Under the pieces are notes generated by a model, which was given only the letters and a program-made list of their open reading frames with translations, had not been told where the DNA came from and searched no databases. A program made the position numbers and the translations under genes. Source: DASXRC01 sp036506495 (lineage in GTDB: Bacteria; Actinomycetota; Actinomycetes; Mycobacteriales; Micromonosporaceae). Taken from it: a stretch of 31,869 nt of DNA. How positions within the stretch are numbered: position 1 is the first letter of the stretch; every line of letters begins with the position of its first letter. Shown in pieces: positions 1 to 6,543 of this stretch. The DNA lies in contig DASXRQ010000222.1 in NCBI GenBank assembly GCA_036506495.1, forward strand, positions 1-31,869, in the 5' to 3' direction.

Positions 1-19
1 TATCCGGCCCTGCCGCCAT
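1..19 (-). CDS. recA: RecA recombinase, N-terminal fragment (first 6 codons)
   Basis: Only the start of this gene lies in the window. Reading leftward from an ATG at 19-17 gives Met-Ala-Ala-Gly-Pro-Asp, which matches the usual start of actinobacterial RecA proteins. A GGGG-containing ribosome binding site lies about 10 bases upstream. The call rests mainly on context: a DUF3046 gene immediately upstream on the same strand is the standard neighbour of recA in actinobacteria, and the intergenic region carries DNA-damage promoter and LexA-like motifs. RecA is the strand-exchange protein and SOS co-protease. Six residues alone would not identify it, so the call is partly inference. Confidence 0.72.
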
Positions 20-70
20 GGCTGCCACCCCTACGTTCGCCGATTTCGCGGGTCGTTTCGTCACGCGGAC

Positions 71-93
71 ACGCTAGGCGCCGGGTCCGACAG
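71..93 (-). promoter_or_regulatory. Candidate RecA-NDp (PafBC-type) promoter of recA
   Basis: Read on the minus strand, the segment has CTGTCGGAC (93-85), exactly 8 bases, then TAGCGT (76-71). The published RecA-independent damage promoter of mycobacteria is TTGTCRGTG-N8-TANNNT. The TGTCRG core, the 8-base spacer and the TANNNT hexamer all match; three outer positions do not. It sits about 52 bases upstream of the recA start, leaving a leader of roughly 45 bases. Promoters of this type respond to the PafBC activator rather than to LexA. Confidence 0.5.
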
Positions 94-148
94 AAAACAG
101 CCGCCAGGCCGCGCCTGTGGATGAGCGCCAACCCTGTGGACAATAGCC

Positions 149-160
149 GAACACGTGTAC
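149..160 (-). promoter_or_regulatory. LexA (SOS) box-like sequence upstream of recA
   Basis: The bases are GAAC-ACGT-GTAC. The actinobacterial SOS box is GAAC-N4-GTTC, so there is one mismatch in the right arm. It lies 130 bases upstream of the recA start and between recA and the DUF3046 gene. Two promoters, one LexA-controlled and one LexA-independent, are known for mycobacterial recA; the same layout is suggested here. Confidence 0.42.
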
Positions 161-195
161 GACGCAAGGACCAACACGCCGCGCCGGCCGGCAAC

Positions 196-396
196 TCACC
201 GCAGCTTGGCCGGGACCCGCTCCGGGTACGCCGCGACGACGGCGCGCCAGACGTCCGCCGTCTTCTCGCCCGCCTCCAGCGCCTGCCGGATGGTCCGCCC
301 GCCCAGCTGCGGGATCACCTGGTCGGACGCCACGCTGGCCGCGTACCCGGGCCCGAAGACCTGCTCCAGCCGGGCCCAGAAGTCGGTCAGTCGCAC
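196..396 (-). CDS. DUF3046 family small protein
   Basis: This 66-residue protein begins VRLTDFWARLEQVFG and contains the GGRTIRQALEAGE and VWRAV segments typical of DUF3046, a small actinobacterial family of unknown function found just upstream of recA. I chose the GTG at 396 because a strong GGGGGGAG ribosome binding site precedes it by about 6 bases and homologues start at this point. Longer starts would run back into the upstream MFS gene, whose stop codon ends two bases before this GTG, so the two genes are probably co-transcribed and translationally coupled. No membrane segment or signal peptide is visible. Identification is firm; function is unknown. Confidence 0.88.
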   Translation of the reverse strand: MRLTDFWARLEQVFGPGYAASVASDQVIPQLGGRTIRQALEAGEKTADVWRAVVAAYPERVPAKLR

Positions 397-398
397 GA

Positions 399-1658
399 TC
401 AACTCCCCCCGGCGAGCACGCGCACCGGGCGCAACGCCAGCGCCACCAGCGGCACCGTGGCGATCGCGGCGAGCGCGGTCAGCGTGGCGTACCCCGACCA
501 CGCCACCACCACACCGGACAGCGCTCCGGCGCCGGCCCCGGCCAGGCCCATCACCAGGTCGGACAGGCCCTGCACGGCGGGCTTGTTCGCCAGCCCGACC
601 GACTCCGACAGCAAGGTCGAGCCGGCCACCATCGTGCCCGACCAGCCCATGCCGAGCAGGGCGAGGCCGATCGCCAGCCGTGGCGTGTCATGCCCCGACG
701 TGCCGGCCACGGCACACGCGACGAGCAGCAGCGCGACCCCACCCAGGATCACCGGGCGACGGCCGAACCGGTCGGTCAGCCACCCGGTCACCGGCGAGAA
801 CGCGTACATCCCGGCGATGTGCAGGCTCAGCACGACGCCCACGATCGTCAGCACGTCCGCGTCGTGCGTCTCGCCGATGTGCACCGGGGTCATCGACATG
901 ACACCGACCATCACCAGGTGTCCCATGGCCACGGCGGCCATGCCGAGCCGAGCCGCGGGGGACGCGACCACCTCGCGCCACGCCGCGCGCAAGCCCGCGC
1001 CGGAGGCCGTCGGCGCCGAGACGCCAAATGTGGTACGCGCCGTGAGCAGCGGATCCGGCCGCAGGAACAGGACCAGCGCGACACCCGCGACCCCAAATGC
1101 GAGCGCGCTGAACGCGAACGGGGCCGAATACCGCGGCAGATCCAGCACCCGCTCGGCGGCGGGCGCGAGGTTGGGCCCGGCGACCGCCCCGATCGTGGTC
1201 GCCCAGATGACGAACGAGAGCTGCCGGGCGCGACGACCCGGGTCGGCCAGGTCCACCGCGGCGTACCGGGCCTGGTAGTTGGCCGTGTTGGCGCCCCCGA
1301 ACAGGAACAGCGCCGCGAACAGCAGCGGCACCGATCTCATGGCTGCGGCGGCCACGACACCCACCGCCCCGATCGCGCCCAGCAGGAACGCCAGGGACAG
1401 GCCGGGCCGGCGGCCGCGGGCCTGCATGAGCCGGGCGAGCGGCACCGTCAGCAGCGCCCCGCCGACCACGAAGCTGCTCTGTGCCAGCCCGGACACGCGA
1501 ACGCCGGCCATGTCGGCGGCGAGCAACGCGCCGACGCTCAGCCCGATCGCGATCCCGATGCCGCCGAGCATCTGGGTCACGAACAGCAGCCGGAGGGTAC
1601 GCCGCTGCACGACGGCCGCATCGACGGTCACGGACGGGGCGGTAACGGCTGACACCAT
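399..1658 (-). CDS. MFS transporter, 12-TM exporter type
   Basis: The 419-residue protein is almost entirely hydrophobic helices and has the size and 12-helix pattern of the major facilitator superfamily. The loop after helix 2 reads MQARGRRPGLS, and a matching GWLTDRFGRRPVIL occurs in the second half; this is the MFS signature G-x3-D-R-x-G-R-R. It is expected in the cytoplasmic membrane, exporting or importing a small molecule by proton coupling. The substrate cannot be told from sequence; the closest general look is of drug-efflux-like members. The start is the ATG at 1658 with AAGG upstream. It lies directly upstream of the DUF3046 gene (2-base gap) and is a non-conserved guest in the recA neighbourhood. 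Confidence 0.88.
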   Translation of the reverse strand: MVSAVTAPSVTVDAAVVQRRTLRLLFVTQMLGGIGIAIGLSVGALLAADMAGVRVSGLAQSSFVVGGALLTVPLARLMQARGRRPGLSLAFLLGAIGAVGVVAAAAMRSVPLLFAALFLFGGANTANYQARYAAVDLADPGRRARQLSFVIWATTIGAVAGPNLAPAAERVLDLPRYSAPFAFSALAFGVAGVALVLFLRPDPLLTARTTFGVSAPTASGAGLRAAWREVVASPAARLGMAAVAMGHLVMVGVMSMTPVHIGETHDADVLTIVGVVLSLHIAGMYAFSPVTGWLTDRFGRRPVILGGVALLLVACAVAGTSGHDTPRLAIGLALLGMGWSGTMVAGSTLLSESVGLANKPAVQGLSDLVMGLAGAGAGALSGVVVAWSGYATLTALAAIATVPLVALALRPVRVLAGGS

Positions 1659-1671
1659 GGGCCTTAGCTTT

Positions 1672-2814
1672 TCACAGCCCGAGCCCGCGCCCGATGATCT
1701 CCTTCATGATCTCGGTGGTGCCGCCGTAGATGGTCTGGACCCGGCTGTTGAGCCACGCCTTGGCGACCGGGTACTCCAGCATGTAGCCGTACCCGCCGTG
1801 CAGCTGGACGCAGCGGTCCGCCACCCGGTTCTGCAGTTCGGTGGTCCACCACTTCGCCTTGGCCGCATCGACCACGCTGAGCCGGCCGGCGTTGAACTCC
1901 GCGATGCAGTGGTTGACGAAGGTCCGGGCGATCGTCACCTCGGTGTCCAGTTCGGCGAGCACGAAGCGGTTGTGCTGGAACGTCCCAATCGGCCGGCCGA
2001 ACGCCTCGCGCGACCGGGCGTACTCGAGCGTCAGAGCCAGGATCCGCTCCGCGGCGGCCACCGCAGCCACGGCGATGCCGAGCCGCTCCCGGGGCAGGTT
2101 GGCCATCAGCTGGTAGAAGCCGTGGTTCTCGGTGCCGAGCAGGTTATCGGCCGGCACCCGGCAGTCGTCGAAGAACAGCTCCGCCGTGTCGTTGGCCTTC
2201 AGGCCGACCTTCGCCAGCCGGCGGCCGCGGGCGAAGCCGGGCGCGCTCCGCTCGACCACGATCAGGCTCACGCCGTGCGCGCCCTCCGACGGCGCCGTCT
2301 TGGCGACCACGATCACCAGGTCGGCCAGCTCGCCGTTCGTGATGAACGTCTTCTGTCCATTGAGGACGTACACGTCGCCGTCGCGCACCGCGGTCGTACG
2401 TACGCCGGCGAGGTCCGACCCGGCGCCGGGCTCGCTCATGGCGATCGCGGTGACCGTGTCGCCGGAGCAGAATCCGGGCAGCCACCGCTTGCGCTGCTCC
2501 TCGGTGGTCAGATCGACGAGATAGGGCGCGACCACGTCGTTGTGCAGCCCGAAACCCAGCCCCGAGCAGCCGGATCCGACGATCTCCTCCACCAGCACGG
2601 CGTTGAACCGGAAGTCCCGCTGCCCTCCCCCGCCGTACTCCTCCGGCACGTCCATGCCCAGCAGCCCCGCGGCGCCGGCCTTACGCCAGACCTCGCGGTC
2701 GACGATGCCGGCCCGCTCCCACTCCTCGTGGTGCGGCACCGCCTCGCGGGCCAGGAACTCCCGGCACAGCTCTCGGAACTCCTCGTGCACGGGCTCGTAG
2801 AGGTGCTGCTCCAT
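1672..2814 (-). CDS. Acyl-CoA dehydrogenase, long-chain (LCAD)-like
   Basis: This 380-residue flavoprotein has the full family length. It shows the N-terminal helical domain, the middle beta domain (AMSEPGAGSDLAGVRTTA, binding FAD and acyl-CoA) and the C-terminal helices with REAFGRPIG and QLHGGYGYM. It catalyses alpha,beta-dehydrogenation of an acyl-CoA with electrons passed to ETF. The usual catalytic Glu near the C-terminus is Gly here (IYGGTTEIMKEIIGR), as in long-chain and isovaleryl-CoA dehydrogenases. The base is then expected to be the Glu of LPRERLGIA in the middle of the protein. The start at 2814 is an ATG. It stands alone on the minus strand, with a 13-base gap to the downstream MFS gene, so chain-length specificity is not predicted. 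Confidence 0.92.
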   Translation of the reverse strand: MEQHLYEPVHEEFRELCREFLAREAVPHHEEWERAGIVDREVWRKAGAAGLLGMDVPEEYGGGGQRDFRFNAVLVEEIVGSGCSGLGFGLHNDVVAPYLVDLTTEEQRKRWLPGFCSGDTVTAIAMSEPGAGSDLAGVRTTAVRDGDVYVLNGQKTFITNGELADLVIVVAKTAPSEGAHGVSLIVVERSAPGFARGRRLAKVGLKANDTAELFFDDCRVPADNLLGTENHGFYQLMANLPRERLGIAVAAVAAAERILALTLEYARSREAFGRPIGTFQHNRFVLAELDTEVTIARTFVNHCIAEFNAGRLSVVDAAKAKWWTTELQNRVADRCVQLHGGYGYMLEYPVAKAWLNSRVQTIYGGTTEIMKEIIGRGLGL

Positions 2815-2884
2815 GCCGGGAAGTGTGCCCTAGCGGCGACCGTCATTCCGTCCCGGAGTGCGCGGTATCGCGCGGAGGGCGGAA

Positions 2885-3550
2885 TTATGGTCGCAGTGCT
2901 TTCGTCACGACCCGAAGATCAGAAACCAAGCCCTGGTACGCCGCCTCGCGATCCTCGGCCCGCAGCACGGCCGACGGATGGATGGTCGCGACGACGTGCC
3001 CGGAGGCGCCCGGGAAGTCGTCCGGGTGCTGCGCCGAGTCGGGCCACGGGAGCAGAGCGCCGCGTGACCTCGTCACCCGGAACGACGGACCGAGCAGGGC
3101 CTGCGCCGCCGTCGCACCGAGCACGACCACGACCTCCGGGTCGACCCGGGCGAACTCGGCGACGAGCCACGGCCGGCAGGCCTGGATCTCGAGTCGGTCC
3201 GGCGTCTGGTGGAGGCGGCGCTTGCCCCCGGCGTACGCCTTGAACTTGAAGTGCTTGACGGCGTTCGTGATGTACAGCTGGCGGGGATCGATGCCCGCGT
3301 CGTCGACCGCCTTGCGCAGCAGCCGGCCGGCGGGGCCGACGAACGGCAGCCCCTGCACGTCCTCCACGTCGCCGGGCTGCTCGCCGACCATGATCACGCG
3401 TGCGCTCGCGTCGCCCCGGCCGAACACGGTCTGGGTGGCGTTCTCGTACAGGTCGCATCCGCGACAACCGGCGGCGGCCGCACGGAGCCCGGCGAGGTCG
3501 GCGCCCGCGGGGATGAACTGCTGCGCGCCGACGGGAGGGGTCTCGGCCAT
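2885..3550 (-). CDS. udgX: UdgX-type uracil-DNA glycosylase (covalent crosslinker)
   Basis: The 221-residue protein is a uracil-DNA glycosylase of the iron-sulfur type. Motif A is GEQPGD (56-61) and the C-terminal HPS motif is at 191-193. It carries the insertion loop GGKRRLHQTP (108-117) that defines UdgX; the loop His (H114 here) is the residue that forms a covalent bond to the abasic sugar after uracil removal in the mycobacterial enzyme. Cys29, Cys32 and Cys125 are likely [4Fe-4S] ligands. The position where other family-4/5 enzymes have a fourth Cys reads NAVKHFKF, as in mycobacterial UdgX. It acts on uracil in DNA in the cytoplasm and is not part of an obvious operon. The Lys after the loop His in the mycobacterial protein is Gln here. 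Confidence 0.9.
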   Translation of the reverse strand: MAETPPVGAQQFIPAGADLAGLRAAAAGCRGCDLYENATQTVFGRGDASARVIMVGEQPGDVEDVQGLPFVGPAGRLLRKAVDDAGIDPRQLYITNAVKHFKFKAYAGGKRRLHQTPDRLEIQACRPWLVAEFARVDPEVVVVLGATAAQALLGPSFRVTRSRGALLPWPDSAQHPDDFPGASGHVVATIHPSAVLRAEDREAAYQGLVSDLRVVTKALRP

Positions 3551-3579
3551 TAGCGGTTTCTACCCCGATGCGGCGAAGT

Positions 3580-4920
3580 TCACGCGGTGAACGCGCTCGC
3601 ACCGGAGCTGCCCGTCGCGCGGGCGACCGCGTCGGCGAGCCGCTCGATGTCGCTGTCATCCAGCGGGCTGATCGTGATCCGGATGGCCGGACCCGTGGAC
3701 AGCCGGTAGAGCGCCCCGGGCGCCACCGCGTACCCCTCGTCGCGGAGGGCCGCCACCGCGCGGGTCTCGTCGGGCACGGGGATCCAGACGTTGATGCCGG
3801 TCCGTCCCTTCGTCGGCAGCCCACGGGCCGTCAGCGCCGCGCGGAGCGCCTCGCGGCGCCGGTCGTAGCTGGCCGCCGCTTCCGCCACCGCCGCGGCGAC
3901 GGCGGGGTCGCGCCAGAGTTCGACCACGAGCCGCTGGAGCAGGGTGGAGACCCAGCCACTGCCGATCCGCATCCGGCCGGCCACCCGAGCCACCGTGGCC
4001 TCGTCGCCGGCGAGCACGGCCAGCCGCAGGTCCGGGCCGTACGGCTTGGACACCGACCGCACGAAGGCCCAGGTGGTCGTCGCGCCGGCGAGGGGATGCA
4101 GCGGTAGGCGGGCCAGCTCAGCGGCGTGGTCGTCCTCGATTAGCAGTACGCCGGGATGGGCGCGCAACACTCGCCGCAGGGCAACCGCTCGGGCGCGACC
4201 GACGGCGGCGCCCGTCGGGTTGTGGGCCCGGCTGGTGACGACGATCGCGCGTGCCCCGGCGGCGAGCGCCCGCCGCAGCCCGGACTCGGTTGGCCCGTCC
4301 TCGTCGACCGGGACCCCCACGGCGTGCATGCCGAGTGCCGCTACGAGGTCGAGCACGTTGGCCCATCCGGGGTCCTCGACCGCGACCCGGTCTCCGGGCA
4401 CCAGGTGCGCGCCGAGCAGCCGGTCGATCGCGTCCAGCGCGCCGCCCGTGACCGTGATCGCTTCCGTCGGAACGCCGTCGGCCCGCAGCCGCTCGCGGGC
4501 CAGCGTGACGAGCTCGGGTACCGGCCCCACGTCGGCGTACCCGACCGGATCCTTGGCGGATCGCGCCAGGTTCCGCAGGTGCCTGCCGGGCGCCGGCAGC
4601 AGCCGCCGGTCGGGCTCGCCGGCGGCTAGGTCCAGTCCGCCGGGGGGTGGCGCGAGACGGCGGACCGACCGGGGCCCCGACACCGACGGACGCGGACGCA
4701 CCCGGGTGCCGTTGCGCCCCGCCGTCTCGACCACGCCTCGCTGCCGCAGCCCCTGGTACGCCTTGGCGACGGTCGCGGGGCTGATGCCCAGCCGGTCGGC
4801 GAGACCACGGACCGGCGGCAGCGAGGCACCGGCCGCCAGCTCGCCGCTGCGCACCGCCCGCTCGACGCTCGCCGAGACCTCGGCCGCGGAGCTGCCCACA
4901 ATTTGGTAATGTACTGGCAC
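3580..4920 (-). CDS. MocR-family regulator (GntR winged helix fused to aminotransferase fold)
   Basis: The 446-residue protein has an N-terminal GntR-type winged helix (about 5-75, with LADRLGISPATVAKAYQGL as the recognition part). After a Pro-rich linker follows a fold-type I aminotransferase-like domain (about 95-440). That domain keeps HNPTG (233-237), an EDDHAAE strand and the PLP-lysine motif SVSKPYGPDLRLA with Lys292. MocR proteins bind PLP and usually control a divergent neighbour. Here the divergent gene encodes a PNPOx-like/GNAT fusion. The GTG at 4920 gives the usual HYQI start, and a TACAAT hexamer ends 9 bases upstream, so the mRNA is probably leaderless. Two direct repeats flank this start. 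The regulated metabolite is unknown. Confidence 0.9.
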   Translation of the reverse strand: MPVHYQIVGSSAAEVSASVERAVRSGELAAGASLPPVRGLADRLGISPATVAKAYQGLRQRGVVETAGRNGTRVRPRPSVSGPRSVRRLAPPPGGLDLAAGEPDRRLLPAPGRHLRNLARSAKDPVGYADVGPVPELVTLARERLRADGVPTEAITVTGGALDAIDRLLGAHLVPGDRVAVEDPGWANVLDLVAALGMHAVGVPVDEDGPTESGLRRALAAGARAIVVTSRAHNPTGAAVGRARAVALRRVLRAHPGVLLIEDDHAAELARLPLHPLAGATTTWAFVRSVSKPYGPDLRLAVLAGDEATVARVAGRMRIGSGWVSTLLQRLVVELWRDPAVAAAVAEAAASYDRRREALRAALTARGLPTKGRTGINVWIPVPDETRAVAALRDEGYAVAPGALYRLSTGPAIRITISPLDDSDIERLADAVARATGSSGASAFTA

Positions 4921-4930
4921 AGTTTATAGA
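4903..4930 (+). promoter_or_regulatory. Promoter of the PNPOx-like/GNAT gene
   Basis: TTGGTA (4903-4908), a 16-base spacer and TATAGA (4925-4930) form a recognisable sigma-70-type promoter pointing right, about 27 bases upstream of the ATG at 4958. On the other strand TACAAT (4935-4930) lies 9 bases before the GTG of the mocR-like gene, so the two promoters face away from each other and overlap. Confidence 0.5.
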
Positions 4931-4943
4931 TTGTACTAGCACA
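4910..4943 (+). promoter_or_regulatory. Direct-repeat operator, probable MocR binding site
   Basis: TGTACTGGCACA (4910-4921) and TGTACTAGCACA (4932-4943) match at 11 of 12 positions and start 22 bases apart, about two helical turns, so both would face the same side of the helix. Known MocR/GabR/PdxR regulators bind direct repeats in divergent promoter regions. The first copy lies in the spacer of the rightward promoter and over the regulator's own start codon; the second follows the -10 box. Confidence 0.6.
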
Positions 4944-4957
4944 TTCGGGGGCAGGCC

Positions 4958-6241
4958 ATGGCCGACACGTACGCCCAGACCCCTCGGACGACGGCCAGCC
5001 GCGACCGCGGCCGGGTCAGCTACGACCGGGCCACCGCGCGCGCGATCCTGGACGATGCGTACCACTGCCATCTCGGTTTCGTTGTCGACGGTGAGCCGCG
5101 GCTGCTGCCCACCCTGCACGTGCGGGTGGCCGACACGCTGTACCTGCACGGGTCCACCGGGAGCCGCCCTCTGCTCGCCGCGCGTACCGGCGAGGGGCTG
5201 CCGGTGGTCGTGGCGGTGACCCACCTCGACGGCCTGGTGCTCGGCCGGTCGTGGTTCCACCACAGCGCCAACTACCGGGCCGTGGTGGCGCACGGCGTGG
5301 CCCAGCTCGTGACCGACGACGGCGAGCGGCTGCGCGCACTGACCGCGCTCGTGGAGAAGGTCGGCCGCGGCCGGTCGGCGGACAGCCGGCCGCCCACCCC
5401 GCGGGAGCTGGCGCAGACGGCCGTGCTCGCGCTGCCGCTGCACGAGGTCTCGGTCAAGGCCCGCACCGGCGGTGTCATCGACGATCCGGAGGACCTGGCG
5501 CTGCCGCACTGGGCCGGTGTGCTGCCGCTGCGGCTGACGCCGGGCGTGCCCGAACCGGACGTCGGCGTGACCGCCGCGACGCCGCCGTATCTGCTTCCCA
5601 CGCGGTCGCCGTGGTTGACCGCGACGCCGATGCGCGGCGAGCACGTCCTGCTCGAGCCGTTGCAGATGTCGCATGTGGACGATCTGTACGCCGCGACGCG
5701 GGACGCCGACGTGTGGCAGTTCCTCACCATCCCGCAGCCGGAGAGCCGCGACGAGATGGCGGCGATCGTGTCGATCGCGCTGCGGGCGAGCGGCCTCGGC
5801 ACCCGGGTGCCTTGGGTACAGCGCAGCGCGGCGACCGGCGAGGTTATGGGCACCACGTCGTACCACCTGCCCGACCCCGAGCTGCGCGCCGTCGAGATTG
5901 GACACACAATGCTCGGCCGGCCGTGGTGGCGAACCGGCGTCAACACCGAGGCCAAGCTCATGTTGCTCGAGCGCGCCTTCGGCCGGCTCGGCGCGGAGCG
6001 CGTCACCTGGCAGACGGACGTGCGTAACGAGCGTTCGCAGGAGGCCATCGCCCGGCTGGGCGCGACCCGCGAGGGTGTGCTGCGCCGCAACCGGAGGCGG
6101 GCGGATGGGTCCTGGCGCGATTCGGTGCTCTACTCGATGACCGCCCCGGAGTGGCCGCGTGCACGGGAGGCGCTGCGCTCCCGGCTCCGCTCGTCCTCGG
6201 CTCCCAACTTCGTCGAAGTTGGGCGATCAACGGGCGCCTGA
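4958..6241 (+). CDS. PNPOx-like flavin-binding domain fused to a GNAT acetyltransferase
   Basis: This 427-residue fusion has two parts. Residues about 20-210 look like the split-barrel flavin-binding family related to pyridoxamine 5'-phosphate oxidase and NimA (FVVDGEPRLLPTLHVRV, TLYLHGSTGSR, then the SWFHHSANYRAVVAHG strand). Residues about 222-400 are a RimJ/RimL-like GNAT acetyltransferase: LEPLQMSHVDDLY, MGTTSYHL, the VEIGHTMLGRPWW strand and the RNERSQEAIARLGATREGVLR helix. The GNAT half should transfer an acetyl group from acetyl-CoA to an amine. The first domain may bind FMN, F420 or only sense a ligand. It is divergent from the MocR-like gene, whose operator overlaps its promoter. Both acceptor and cofactor are unknown. 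Confidence 0.85.
   Translation: MADTYAQTPRTTASRDRGRVSYDRATARAILDDAYHCHLGFVVDGEPRLLPTLHVRVADTLYLHGSTGSRPLLAARTGEGLPVVVAVTHLDGLVLGRSWFHHSANYRAVVAHGVAQLVTDDGERLRALTALVEKVGRGRSADSRPPTPRELAQTAVLALPLHEVSVKARTGGVIDDPEDLALPHWAGVLPLRLTPGVPEPDVGVTAATPPYLLPTRSPWLTATPMRGEHVLLEPLQMSHVDDLYAATRDADVWQFLTIPQPESRDEMAAIVSIALRASGLGTRVPWVQRSAATGEVMGTTSYHLPDPELRAVEIGHTMLGRPWWRTGVNTEAKLMLLERAFGRLGAERVTWQTDVRNERSQEAIARLGATREGVLRRNRRRADGSWRDSVLYSMTAPEWPRAREALRSRLRSSSAPNFVEVGRSTGA
6203..6223. repeat. Perfect inverted repeat at the 3' end of the fusion gene
   Basis: The left arm is CCCAACTTC (6203-6211), the loop GTC, and the right arm GAAGTTGGG (6215-6223): nine perfect base pairs around a three-base loop. It lies inside the last codons of the PNPOx/GNAT gene. 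A degenerate second copy follows at 6246-6264. Confidence 0.75.
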
Positions 6242-6279
6242 CACGCCAACTCCGACGAAGTTGGGCCACGGGCGTGTCA
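6239..6279 (+). terminator. Nested hairpin after the PNPOx/GNAT gene, possible terminator
   Basis: An outer stem pairs TGACACGCC (6239-6247, starting at the stop codon) with GGCGTGTCA (6271-6279). Inside it CCAACT (6246-6251) can pair with AGTTGG (6259-6264), sharing two bases with the outer arm. There is no T-run after it, which is common in high-GC actinobacteria, so a terminator role is likely but not certain. Confidence 0.4.
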
Positions 6280-6319
6280 AGAAGACTTGACGACCGGCTC
6301 CGTGTCAAGGTAACTTGAC
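6276..6319 (+). promoter_or_regulatory. Promoter with two GTCAAG-N4-CTTGAC operators
   Basis: Two perfect inverted repeats of the form GTCAAG-N4-CTTGAC occur at 6276-6291 and 6304-6319, with different 4-base spacers (AAGA, GTAA). The first contains a TTGACG -35 (6287-6292). The second contains a TAACTT -10 (6311-6316), giving an 18-base spacer and a transcription start close to the GTG at 6324. A dimeric repressor bound at both sites would block the promoter. The HTH protein encoded just downstream is the obvious candidate. Confidence 0.65.
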
Positions 6320-6323
6320 GCCC

Positions 6324-6533
6324 GTGGACGACACCAACGGGCTCGCGACGGCGGCCAGCGCGGCCGACCCCGGCACCGGCCTGACGGCCGTCGCCGCGCT
6401 GCGCAAGCTCGTCGAGCACCTGGAGAGCCTGCAGGTCCGCAACGCGCGGGCACGCGGCTGGTCCTGGCAGGCGATCGCCGAAGCGCTCGGGGTCACCCGG
6501 CAGGCGGTCCACCAAAAACACGCGAAGCGATAG
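6324..6533 (+). CDS. Small helix-turn-helix protein upstream of the Clp N-domain gene
   Basis: The 69-residue protein has a short variable N-terminus, a helix (about 20-40) and a helix-turn-helix at about 45-65 (WQAIAEALGVTRQAVHQKH) that occupies its C-terminal end. This is the pattern of small actinobacterial regulators that precede Clp_N-domain genes. I prefer the GTG at 6324: the promoter -10 ends 7 bases before it, so the mRNA is probably leaderless. An in-frame TTG at 6315 would lie inside the operator. The next gene starts 11 bases after its stop, with a GGGAG ribosome site between. Autoregulation through the twin inverted repeats is inferred from their position. Confidence 0.85.
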   Translation: MDDTNGLATAASAADPGTGLTAVAALRKLVEHLESLQVRNARARGWSWQAIAEALGVTRQAVHQKHAKR

Positions 6534-6543
6534 GGAGCCACCG

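Noticed and set aside
1279..3243. Long plus-strand open frame (654 codons) over the MFS and acyl-CoA dehydrogenase genes
   Set aside because: It lies antisense to two clear gene families, shows no domain and is explained by high GC.
6203..6319. CRISPR array
   Set aside because: The repeats are inverted, not directly repeated with regular spacers, and no cas gene is near.
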